Shown in pieces: positions 14,116-22,313 of a DNA stretch of 40,217 nt. A program made the translations under genes and the position numbers. Within the stretch, counting starts at the first letter, position 1, and each line of letters starts with the position of its first letter. This DNA comes from Bacteroidales bacterium (lineage in GTDB: Bacteria > Bacteroidota > Bacteroidia > Bacteroidales > PWNQ01). Below the pieces are notes generated by a model that saw nothing but the letters and a program-made list of their open reading frames with translations, was not told the origin of the DNA and ran no database searches. The stretch covers positions 1 to 40,217 of the forward strand of contig JAIPBW010000025.1 in the NCBI GenBank assembly GCA_021738505.1, written 5' to 3'.

Positions 14116-15324
14116 ATGGAAGAACAATTACTCAGGATTCTTTATATTGGTAATGACAGTAATGTAGAAAAACTATTTTCAGCAAATGAAAAAGTAAAAG
14201 AATTCATCACAAAAAACAATGCTTTACTTGCATATAATTGGCTAACAGACAATACACCTGATGCCATATTATGTGAACTTAATATCCCCGGAAGCAACGG
14301 ATTTGACATTTCTGATTATATTAAAAAAAAATTACAACTCCATACTACTCCTATTATACTTCTTCACCACGAAAAAGATGACCGGATACAAAAAAAAGCC
14401 ATTAGCAAAGATATTGACGACCTGTACTTTAAACCACTAAACGTCAGCAAGATACTTAAAAGAATAGAATTGTTAATACAGTTCAGAAACCTGCAGGAAA
14501 AGACAAAAAACAAAAAAGAACCGAAGAGCACACTACCCAAAATACCACTTCCAAAACGTATCTTTGATATTATTACAGCAGGCACAGCATTAATTATCCT
14601 GTCTCCGCTATTGATATTGGTTATCATAGCCATCAAATTAGAGTCCAAAGGGAGTTTCTATTACACTTCCAAGCGGGTAGGAACAGGATACAAAATTTTC
14701 GATTTCTACAAGTTTCGTTCGATGTTTAAAGATGCAGACCAACGTTTAAAGGAATTCAGCCATCTTAATCAGTATTCCAAAAAACAAAATGAAACTAACG
14801 GAAAAGCCAAAGAAGAAACCTATCAACCTACTGTGAGTGATACTTACTGCCCGGATTGTGAAAAATCAGGCCAACCGTGCTCCCCTATATTGATTATTGA
14901 TAAAAAAACCATTTGTGAAAAACAATACCTAAAGAAAAAGCGAGAAGAAGAGGATTCCACATTTATAAAAATCGAAAACGATCCCCGGATCACAAAAGTG
15001 GGCAATTTTATCAGAAACACATCCATCGATGAATTACCTCAGCTTGTCAACGTTCTTAAAGGCGATATGTCTATAGTAGGAAACCGGCCACTTCCGCTTT
15101 ATGAGGCGGAACAGCTAACCTCCGACCTATGGTCTAAGCGCTTTTTAGCTCCGGCAGGAATTACGGGCCTTTGGCAAATCGAACTCAGAGGAAGAAAAGG
15201 AGATATGTCAGAAGAAGAAAGGAAACAATTAGATAACTCTTATGCGGATAATTACTCCTTCTGGGGAGACATCAAAATTATTTTGAAAACCATACCTGCT
15301 CTTTTGCAGGAAGATAAAGTCTGA
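14116..15324 (+). CDS. Receiver-like domain fused to polyprenyl-phosphate sugar-1-phosphate transferase
   Basis: The C-terminal part (about 145-400) is a bacterial sugar transferase that should place the first sugar phosphate on undecaprenyl phosphate and so start polymer assembly. It has a membrane helix (about 150-172), KRVGTGYKIFDFYKFRSM (186-203), the catalytic Asp305-Glu306 in SIDELPQL, and VGNRPLPLYE (321-330). Residues 1-125 have the receiver fold, but the phosphoacceptor site reads CELNIPG with Glu54 for Asp, and the N-terminal acidic pair is reduced to GND; Lys106 (FKP) is kept. This domain replaces the multi-pass N-terminus of WbaP-like enzymes. Between the substrate-binding and catalytic segments lies a hydrophilic insertion with Cys245, Cys248, Cys255 and Cys267. 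It lies 93 bp downstream of the single-domain regulator. Confidence 0.9.
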   Translation: MEEQLLRILYIGNDSNVEKLFSANEKVKEFITKNNALLAYNWLTDNTPDAILCELNIPGSNGFDISDYIKKKLQLHTTPIILLHHEKDDRIQKKAISKDIDDLYFKPLNVSKILKRIELLIQFRNLQEKTKNKKEPKSTLPKIPLPKRIFDIITAGTALIILSPLLILVIIAIKLESKGSFYYTSKRVGTGYKIFDFYKFRSMFKDADQRLKEFSHLNQYSKKQNETNGKAKEETYQPTVSDTYCPDCEKSGQPCSPILIIDKKTICEKQYLKKKREEEDSTFIKIENDPRITKVGNFIRNTSIDELPQLVNVLKGDMSIVGNRPLPLYEAEQLTSDLWSKRFLAPAGITGLWQIELRGRKGDMSEEERKQLDNSYADNYSFWGDIKIILKTIPALLQEDKV

Positions 15325-15408
15325 AACAACTTAAATTTCATTTCGTATTAGAATAAATATCTAAAGCTTAGCTTAAACCAATATAGTGAGAAGAAAAAAC
15401 TTAAATCA

Positions 15409-16191
15409 ATGATAAAAAAACATAGCATACTACTTTTGTTTATCTTACCTTTCAGCCTAATAATCAACGCTCAGAATACTGACACAACTGAAAAAAACAT
15501 AGATTATTCTTATGTAAACCTTACCGAAGAAGGCATTGAAAATCACCTGCCACCTTTGCAAACCCTTATTGATTCGGCAATTAGCAACTCTCCCCTCTTA
15601 AAATATAAAAATTCTGCGGAAGTCATTTCCGCTTTAAATACGAAATCAGTCCGCAAAGAATGGAGCAAATACATCGGGGTTATTTCCGATGTAAAATACG
15701 GATTGTTTGACAATTTGGTCTTAGGCCAGGATGATGACGGGAATTTAAATACAGGGCTTGTAAGTACAACACAACAAACAAGATACTCCGCCGGTATCTA
15801 CCTTAAACTTCCCCTACAGGAACTTATCGACCGCCGAAATAAAATAAAGATCGCCGAGGAAGAAGAAAAAATGGCTGAGTATGAATATCAACAAGAAAAA
15901 AAGGAACTTCGTAAACTTGTCATACAACAATATAATGACTTACTGCTTTATCAAAAATTATTAAAAATTAAAAATGATTATGTCCAGGATGTACTAATCC
16001 AAAAACAAATGGCAGAAAAACAGTTTAAAGATAACGAAATAGATATCTCGGAACTCACACGGTTAAGTTCCATGCATTCCAAAGCGCTTTCCGAATATGA
16101 GTCAGCAAAAGCAGATTTTAATAATGCTTATATGATGCTTCAGGAAATTGTTGGAATGAAGTTTAAACTTAAAATACGCAAGCAGCAATGA
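15409..16191 (+). CDS. Half-size TolC-like outer membrane protein
   Basis: A signal peptide (about residues 1-21, ending INAQ) is followed by a sequence resembling one repeat of the outer-membrane efflux protein fold: LQTLIDSAISNSPLLKY (about 50-66), a strand segment around 90-135, and long charged helices from about 140 to 250. At 260 aa it is close to half of a normal 420-480 aa TolC protein, and only one repeat is visible. It overlaps the next gene by 4 bp (ATGA), so the two are translationally coupled. The partner is a GumC/Wzc-like inner-membrane protein and no Wza-type OPX lipoprotein occurs in the window. It may therefore provide or recruit the outer-membrane exit. That role is inferred. 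Confidence 0.75.
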   Translation: MIKKHSILLLFILPFSLIINAQNTDTTEKNIDYSYVNLTEEGIENHLPPLQTLIDSAISNSPLLKYKNSAEVISALNTKSVRKEWSKYIGVISDVKYGLFDNLVLGQDDDGNLNTGLVSTTQQTRYSAGIYLKLPLQELIDRRNKIKIAEEEEKMAEYEYQQEKKELRKLVIQQYNDLLLYQKLLKIKNDYVQDVLIQKQMAEKQFKDNEIDISELTRLSSMHSKALSEYESAKADFNNAYMMLQEIVGMKFKLKIRKQQ

Positions 16192-18401
16192 CAATAATTC
16201 AGTTTTTCCGGTTAATAAGAAAACACCTGCTGATCATTATAGGAGCTCCTTTGCTTTTGGCAATCCTGGTTTATATCTTTACTGCCAACCAACCAAAAGT
16301 ATATGAGTCTAAAGCTACTTTCTATACAGGTCTGGCAAGCGGTTATAATGTAGGTAGCGATATCTCATCAAAAGTAGATTACAATGCAACCAAAATTGCT
16401 TTTGATAATTTTATCAGCATCATGAACTCCAGAAACGTAAAAGAGGAAGTTGCATTGAAACTTTTTGCTACTCATTTAATGCTGGATGAATATGATCCCC
16501 GCTTAATTTCTCAAAAAAACTTCCGGGAGTTTCAAAAAAAAGTACCAGATAAAATTAAAGAACTTGTCGTTGAAAATGATTTGCAAGCCACGATAGAGAA
16601 CTTAAAAGAACACAAAAAACCGGAAGACGGGAATTTTATTTATGAACTGCTTAATTATGTGCACCCCCATTATTCTGTGAAAGCCATAAGCAAAGTCAAA
16701 GCCGAAAGAGTTAATAACAGCGATTTGGTAGAACTCACTTACGAATCTGATGACCCCGGGATTTGTCGGTTAACTCTAAAAATTCTTGCCCATTCGTTCA
16801 CGGACAACTACAAATCCATTAAAGCCAACCGCACGGATGAAGTGATCTCATATTTTGAACGACAACTGGAAAAAGCTGCCGAAAAATTAAAAGAAGCCGA
16901 ACAGGAACTGTTGGAATTTAATCAGGAAAACAACATTATAAATTATTACGAACAGACTAAGTTTATTGCCGATCAGAAAGAAAAGCTTGACGTTGAAATA
17001 CAACGCGTTAACATGGAACGCGCTGCTGCAAAGGCTTCCATAAAACGTATTGAAGCACAACTCCCCTCCACCAGCCAGATACAATTGAACAGCAAATCAA
17101 TAATAAATCTGAGAGACAGCCTTTCAAAAGTTAAAGAGCGTATAGCATTGCTGGAAACAACTACATCTGGTGATAGTGTTAATATTGCAGAGCTGAGTAG
17201 ATATCAGCAAAAACGAGATGAAATTATCGATAAATTAAGTATCCGGATAAACGAACTTCATGCTTTGGGCAGAAGCAAGGAAGGCATTGACAGAGAAGAG
17301 GTATTATCGGCCTGGCTGGAAAAAGTAATTGAATTCGAGGGCATCAAAGGAAAACTCAAAGTTCTGGAAAATCGAAAAGAAGAGTTTTTAGACCGCTACA
17401 AAACCTTTGCCCCACTCGGAGCTACATTAAAAAGAATAGAAAGACATATCAGTGTCTCCGAGAGAGAATATCTGTCTATACTTAAAAGCCTGGGGCAAGC
17501 CCGGCTCAAAGAACAAAACATAAAGCTACAAAGTGATATCAAACTTGTCTCCGAACCTTATTTCCCCATTAATCCCGAACCTTCCAGAAGGAAGTTATTG
17601 GTTCTGGCAGCTGCTGTTGTCGGATTTGTTCTGGTACTTTTTATCATCTTTTTGATGGAATATTTTGATGCCACACTTCGATATCCCGAACGCGCTGAGC
17701 GTAAAACAGGATTAAATGTTGCTTCCGTATTTCCCCGGCTATCGGCAAACTCAAAAACACTAAACTTTAATTTCGTTAAAGATCGATTGATATCCATACT
17801 TTATTCCCATATCAATGAAACCTCGTTCTACAATACAAACAAGCAACCCCCGGCGATCCTGTTGTTTTACAGCAACCACACGCAAGAAGGCAAAACCACC
17901 ATTTTACACCGGTTAGCCGAAAAAATTAAAGAGCATAACCAAAACTATATATTACTGAATCATCAGGATGAAGATTCAACAACCACTTCTCATAGTGCTA
18001 TATCGAACGAATATTTTTTCAGTAGAGATCAGTTTGCCAATATCACTACAAAAGAAGAATTTGTTGAGCATGTCACTAAGGAGCTCAGTAAAACACCAGA
18101 ATTTATCATAATAGAACCAGGAGCAATCATCCCTGAGGAATATCCTCTGAAGCTTTTAAAATGGGTAGACACAAGCTATTGCGTTGCCCGGGCCAATAGG
18201 TTATGGTCTGATGCCGACCGCAATGCACTGAAGCACATAGAACGGTTGTTGCCACAAAAGCCCCACCTGATCCTTAATGGAGCAGAGCTGGATGCCGTTG
18301 AATCCATTCTGGGTGAAGTACCGAAAAAGCGAAGCAAAGCTTTAATGATGTTAAAAAAGGGATTAAAACTACAGTTTTATTCCCAAAGTAAAATCCAATA
18401 G
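16188..18401 (+). CDS. GumC/Wzc-like polysaccharide co-polymerase with degenerate kinase domain
   Basis: This inner-membrane protein should set chain length and couple polymerisation to export. Membrane segments lie at about 14-31 and 470-490, bracketing a large periplasmic region with Wzz-type N-terminus and long coiled coils (about 220-290, 305-360, 375-440). The PxxP-like segment SEPYFPINPEPSRRK (455-469) precedes the second membrane segment. The C-terminus (about 550-700) resembles a bacterial tyrosine kinase: Walker A survives as SNHTQEGKTT (562-571), but the A' motif is lost (NYILLNHQDED), the Walker B region reads EFIIIEPG, and there is no C-terminal tyrosine cluster. Active autophosphorylation is therefore doubtful. 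Its start overlaps the TolC-like gene. Confidence 0.87.
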   Translation: MTIIQFFRLIRKHLLIIIGAPLLLAILVYIFTANQPKVYESKATFYTGLASGYNVGSDISSKVDYNATKIAFDNFISIMNSRNVKEEVALKLFATHLMLDEYDPRLISQKNFREFQKKVPDKIKELVVENDLQATIENLKEHKKPEDGNFIYELLNYVHPHYSVKAISKVKAERVNNSDLVELTYESDDPGICRLTLKILAHSFTDNYKSIKANRTDEVISYFERQLEKAAEKLKEAEQELLEFNQENNIINYYEQTKFIADQKEKLDVEIQRVNMERAAAKASIKRIEAQLPSTSQIQLNSKSIINLRDSLSKVKERIALLETTTSGDSVNIAELSRYQQKRDEIIDKLSIRINELHALGRSKEGIDREEVLSAWLEKVIEFEGIKGKLKVLENRKEEFLDRYKTFAPLGATLKRIERHISVSEREYLSILKSLGQARLKEQNIKLQSDIKLVSEPYFPINPEPSRRKLLVLAAAVVGFVLVLFIIFLMEYFDATLRYPERAERKTGLNVASVFPRLSANSKTLNFNFVKDRLISILYSHINETSFYNTNKQPPAILLFYSNHTQEGKTTILHRLAEKIKEHNQNYILLNHQDEDSTTTSHSAISNEYFFSRDQFANITTKEEFVEHVTKELSKTPEFIIIEPGAIIPEEYPLKLLKWVDTSYCVARANRLWSDADRNALKHIERLLPQKPHLILNGAELDAVESILGEVPKKRSKALMMLKKGLKLQFYSQSKIQ

Positions 18402-18405
18402 TATT

Positions 18406-19764
18406 TTGTTAAAAACGATCCATAAATTATTTAAAGACAAAAACTTTCAAAGCCTTTCAGGGAATACAATATTTGCTTCTCTGGGATTTATCAGTTTTGT
18501 CATATTAACACGTACATTTCCCAAAGAAGTTTTTGGTGAATGGGTTTTGTATGTTACTGCTTCCGTATTTATTGAGATGTTCCGGTTTGGGCTTACAAAA
18601 ACAGCTATGGTCAGATACCTTTCCGGAGCAGACCGGGAAGAACAAAAAATGCTCAAAGGAGCAAATTATATTATTGGATTATCAATTACAGTTATCATTG
18701 CCGTCGTTTTGATATCTTCTAATCTTTTATTTGGAAGCGTTATCAAAGATAGTGGATATAGCTTGTTTTTTCAGTGGTATCCGCTTCTTGCATTTATGAA
18801 CCTGCCCTACAATAATGGAATAACCATTTTGCAGGCCAATCAAAAGTTTGACAAAATACTATATGTCAAAACGTTCAACATCGGAAGTTTTGTTCTTTTC
18901 CTGGCATTAAATTTATTTTTCTTTAAGATGGGCGTTTTAAGCATCGTTATTGCCCATTTAATCGTAAACACTGTCTCATCATTGATTGTGATGTTTTTGG
19001 GCTGGGATGGGATTAAGTATATCCCCAAATCGACTAAACGTCATACTTCTAAGATCCTTGATTTCGGGAAATATGCCACAGGAACCCTTATCGGGTCCAA
19101 TCTTTTAAAGAGTGCCGACACTTTCATTATAGGGCTTAGTCCGGTTTTAGGTGCTGCCGGCGTTGCCATGTATAGCGTACCGTTAAAGCTAACAGAAGTT
19201 CTGGCGATCCCTTTAAAAAGTTTTTCTGCAACAGCCTTTCCCAAAATGTCAAAAGCAGCCATTGAAGAAAAATACGACGAAGTCAGACGGATATTTTATA
19301 CCTACAGTGGTGCCATCACCTATTTGTTTATTGGTATTGCTATCATAGGGATAATCTTTGCAAAACAATTTGTAATCATTTTAGGAGGACAGGAATATGC
19401 TGAAACAGCAAACATTTTCCGTGTTTTTTGTATTTATGGGCTTTTCCTCCCCCTCGACCGCTTCACGGGCACTGCTCTGGATAGCTTAAACAGACCGAAG
19501 AAAAATCTTCAAAAGGTTTTAATCATGACGGCTGCCAACATTATAGGTGACCTAATCGCTATTTTTGTTGCTGTTCGTATTTATCCTGATATTACAAACT
19601 TACAAATCCTGATGTTGGTAGCTACGGTAACCATTATCATGACGATTATCGGGCAATTGACAGGATTTATATTTTTGAAACGGGAATTACCCATTCGCTA
19701 TTTCCACGTTTTCAGACACGGCCGAAACTTTTTCACTACAGATATTCACAAATTTTTCAAATAA
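18406..19764 (+). CDS. Wzx-type polysaccharide flippase
   Basis: The protein should flip the lipid-linked repeat unit across the inner membrane. It is a 452-aa polytopic protein with about 12-14 hydrophobic segments. The opening SLSGNTIFASLGFISFVILTRTF and the FGEWVLYVTASVF segment are typical of the polysaccharide biosynthesis (MATE-like) flippase family. The start is a TTG at 18406, four bases after the previous stop. No ATG or GTG is available before the conserved N-terminus, so TTG is the likely true start. The next gene begins 2 bp after its stop codon, indicating a tightly packed operon. The polymerase gene follows directly, as expected for a Wzx/Wzy pathway. Confidence 0.87.
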   Translation: MLKTIHKLFKDKNFQSLSGNTIFASLGFISFVILTRTFPKEVFGEWVLYVTASVFIEMFRFGLTKTAMVRYLSGADREEQKMLKGANYIIGLSITVIIAVVLISSNLLFGSVIKDSGYSLFFQWYPLLAFMNLPYNNGITILQANQKFDKILYVKTFNIGSFVLFLALNLFFFKMGVLSIVIAHLIVNTVSSLIVMFLGWDGIKYIPKSTKRHTSKILDFGKYATGTLIGSNLLKSADTFIIGLSPVLGAAGVAMYSVPLKLTEVLAIPLKSFSATAFPKMSKAAIEEKYDEVRRIFYTYSGAITYLFIGIAIIGIIFAKQFVIILGGQEYAETANIFRVFCIYGLFLPLDRFTGTALDSLNRPKKNLQKVLIMTAANIIGDLIAIFVAVRIYPDITNLQILMLVATVTIIMTIIGQLTGFIFLKRELPIRYFHVFRHGRNFFTTDIHKFFK

Positions 19765-19766
19765 CC

Positions 19767-21224
19767 ATGAAGTCGAACTTCGAAAACAGAAACGCATCAC
19801 ACAAATTAATGCATCCATATGCGATGCTTATATTGGTATTGTTGCTTTCCGGAGTTGGCTTTTTGATATCTAAAGCAGGACTTATGGCTGCCGGTGCTTT
19901 CATAACATTACCGGTGCTTTTTCTTTTTCTGACATGGATTTTCAAAGATCCGCGCAATGGAATAATTGCCTACCTGATAGCCTCTTTCCTGATTGGCGCT
20001 GCAGGGAAATACATTCCCGGGATCCCTTTCGGTCTTTCTATGGATGGGTTGTTAACCATAACCTTAATTGCCTTTGTATTCCGGAACTTTTATACACGCG
20101 GAGCCTGGAAAACAGCTAATCATCCTCTTGTATGGATCGCATTGGGTTGGTTTATCTTTATCTTTCTGGAGTTTTTCAACCCGGAAGCCGAAAGTCAAAA
20201 AGCCTGGTTCTATGCTATGCGGGGAGTTGCTTTATATCCCCTTTTAACATTCCTGATGGTAATCTTAGTATTTAACAAGGCGAAAGATTTAAAACTCTTT
20301 ATGAAGATATGGGCTGTTTTTACCATTCTGTCGGCTTTAAAAGGCATACAGCAAAAATATTTCGGTCCTGACCCATTTGAACAACAATGGCTGGCCGAAG
20401 GAGCAAGTTCAACCCATATCCTATTCGGAAACCTCCGGGCTTTTGGGATTTACAGCGATGCCGGAACTTTTGGAGCTGCTATGGGACATGCTCTTATTGT
20501 TTTCGGAGCTGCCGGCATCGATGCCAAAACACCAAAATCCCGAATACTTTTCTTTCTTGCCGCCGGCCTTGGTTTTTTGGGTTTGATCATCTCAGGGACA
20601 CGTGGAGCTCTTGCTGTACCCGGAATGGGTATCCTTTTGTATTTATTCCTTAAAAAGAACATGAAACTTTTTATCCTGGGAATTATAGCCCTCGTTGCCG
20701 TTTTTATGTTTTTGAAATTCACCACCATTGGAAACAGCGTGTATGAAATCAACAGAATGCGCACAGCTTTAAACCCTCAGGACGCCTCTTTGCAAGTCAG
20801 ATTAGAAAACCAGGAAAAATTAGCTGATTACCTAAAAGATAAACCTTTTGGAGGCGGTATAGGCTCTATCGGTAGTTTTGCCCGGCGATTTACACCACAT
20901 ACTTATCTGGCCCAAATCCCTCCGGACAGCTGGTATGTAAGAATATGGGCCGAAACAGGTGTTGTCGGACTCAGCCTCCACCTGATGATGCTTCTATATT
21001 TCCTTATTGCCGGATCAAAAATCGTATTTAAAAAAATACATAACCGCGAAATCAATGGAATATTCGCAGGCATCATGGGGGGATATTTTGGTATTATGGT
21101 GGCCAGCTACGGAAATCAGATATTAGGACAAATGCCTATTGGACAAACATTATATATCGGATTAACGCTTGTTTTTTTGGGGCCTAAAATTCAAAATGAA
21201 TTAAAACAAAATAACGATCACTAA
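19767..21224 (+). CDS. Wzy-type polymerase (O-antigen ligase family)
   Basis: This is a 485-aa inner-membrane protein with about 10-12 hydrophobic segments. Family hallmarks are the segment LRAFGIYSDAGTFGAAMGHALI, the GTRGALAVPGMG motif and a large loop with DASLQVRLENQEKLADYLKDKPFGGGIGSIG followed by a DSWYVRIWAETGVVGL helix. These match O-antigen ligase/polymerase (Wzy_C) proteins. Beside a flippase and a co-polymerase it is most likely the polymerase that joins repeat units on the periplasmic side; a ligase role is less likely but cannot be excluded by sequence. It begins 2 bp after the flippase stop. Confidence 0.85.
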   Translation: MKSNFENRNASHKLMHPYAMLILVLLLSGVGFLISKAGLMAAGAFITLPVLFLFLTWIFKDPRNGIIAYLIASFLIGAAGKYIPGIPFGLSMDGLLTITLIAFVFRNFYTRGAWKTANHPLVWIALGWFIFIFLEFFNPEAESQKAWFYAMRGVALYPLLTFLMVILVFNKAKDLKLFMKIWAVFTILSALKGIQQKYFGPDPFEQQWLAEGASSTHILFGNLRAFGIYSDAGTFGAAMGHALIVFGAAGIDAKTPKSRILFFLAAGLGFLGLIISGTRGALAVPGMGILLYLFLKKNMKLFILGIIALVAVFMFLKFTTIGNSVYEINRMRTALNPQDASLQVRLENQEKLADYLKDKPFGGGIGSIGSFARRFTPHTYLAQIPPDSWYVRIWAETGVVGLSLHLMMLLYFLIAGSKIVFKKIHNREINGIFAGIMGGYFGIMVASYGNQILGQMPIGQTLYIGLTLVFLGPKIQNELKQNNDH

Positions 21225-21311
21225 TTTATACCCGGAAAAGCTTGAAATCAGACATCATAAAAAACTATATTTACCCCTGAATATGGATTAAATTACTTAA
21301 CCTGTCACAAA

Positions 21312-22262
21312 ATGCCGGATAAGCCTTTAGTATCTATCATAACAATCAATTATAAGCAGGCCGAAATTACAAATGAGCTGCTAAACTCCTTGCTTTATAT
21401 AACGTATCCCAATTATGAAGTTATTGTGGTAGATAACAATTCCGGCGATGATGCCAACCGGATAGATACCGGTCATTGGGCTGTAAAGCTAGTTAGAAGC
21501 AATAAAAATCTGGGCTTTGCAGGAGGAAACAATCTCGGTGTCCTCCATGCCAAAGGAAAATACATGTTCTTCCTAAATAACGACACTGAAATAGACTCCG
21601 GTTGCATCGAAGAGCTGGTCAGTTTATTGGAATCCGACGATGCCATAGGAATGGTTTCTCCTAAAATCATTTTTTATCGTAGCCAGGAGCAGAAAACCAT
21701 TCAATATGCCGGAACAAATTTTATGAATTATTTTACCGGACGAACAACAAATGAAAGTTACAAATCCATTGATCAAGGGCAATATGATGACATCCGCGAA
21801 ACCAACCATCCGCATGGAGCAGCAATGATGCTCCCGATGCAGACAATTCGTGAGGTCGGACTTATGCCCGACATCTATTTTCTTTATTATGAAGAACTTG
21901 ATTGGGCTGAACGAATTAAGCGGGCAGGCTATAAAATAGTTTACTGCGGAAAGGCGAAAATTTATCATAAAGAATCGATGTCTGTTGGCAAATCCAATCC
22001 CCGAAAGGTTTATTATTTAAACCGAAACAGACTTCTTTTTCTGCGGAGAAATTCCGGGTTGTTTAAGTCTTTTGTTAGTTTTTTATTTTTTACTTTTATT
22101 GCATTGCCAAAAAACTTTTTTCAACTAATAGCTACAAAAAAACCAGAGCATGCAAAGAGCCTTATTTCTGCTTATCTTTGGAATTTAACGCATCACAAAA
22201 TAAATGTAAATCCTGTTTTGAATAAACAAAACAAAATTATTTACGAAAACAAAAAAAGATAA
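21312..22262 (+). CDS. Family 2 glycosyltransferase, WbbL-like
   Basis: This cytoplasmic or membrane-associated enzyme adds one sugar to the lipid-linked intermediate. GT2 features are VSIITINYKQ (7-16), VVDNNSGDD with Asp41, RSNKNLGFAGGNN (62-74) and the metal-binding FLNNDTEID (87-95). The NLGFAGGNN pattern is typical of rhamnosyltransferase-like GT2 enzymes, but the donor sugar cannot be fixed from sequence. A hydrophobic segment near 252-275 may associate it with the membrane. It begins 87 bp after the polymerase gene; that gap is AT-rich and shows no clear promoter. Confidence 0.88.
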   Translation: MPDKPLVSIITINYKQAEITNELLNSLLYITYPNYEVIVVDNNSGDDANRIDTGHWAVKLVRSNKNLGFAGGNNLGVLHAKGKYMFFLNNDTEIDSGCIEELVSLLESDDAIGMVSPKIIFYRSQEQKTIQYAGTNFMNYFTGRTTNESYKSIDQGQYDDIRETNHPHGAAMMLPMQTIREVGLMPDIYFLYYEELDWAERIKRAGYKIVYCGKAKIYHKESMSVGKSNPRKVYYLNRNRLLFLRRNSGLFKSFVSFLFFTFIALPKNFFQLIATKKPEHAKSLISAYLWNLTHHKINVNPVLNKQNKIIYENKKR

Positions 22263-22313
22263 ACTTGAGCTGGCCGGGGGAAAACATAAGTACTGAATTA
22301 TTAAAAAACTTTT

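Noticed and set aside
18406-18408. The TTG start of the flippase as a sign of truncation
   Set aside because: The N-terminal motif is complete and the spacing to the preceding stop is operon-like, so a genuine TTG start is simpler.
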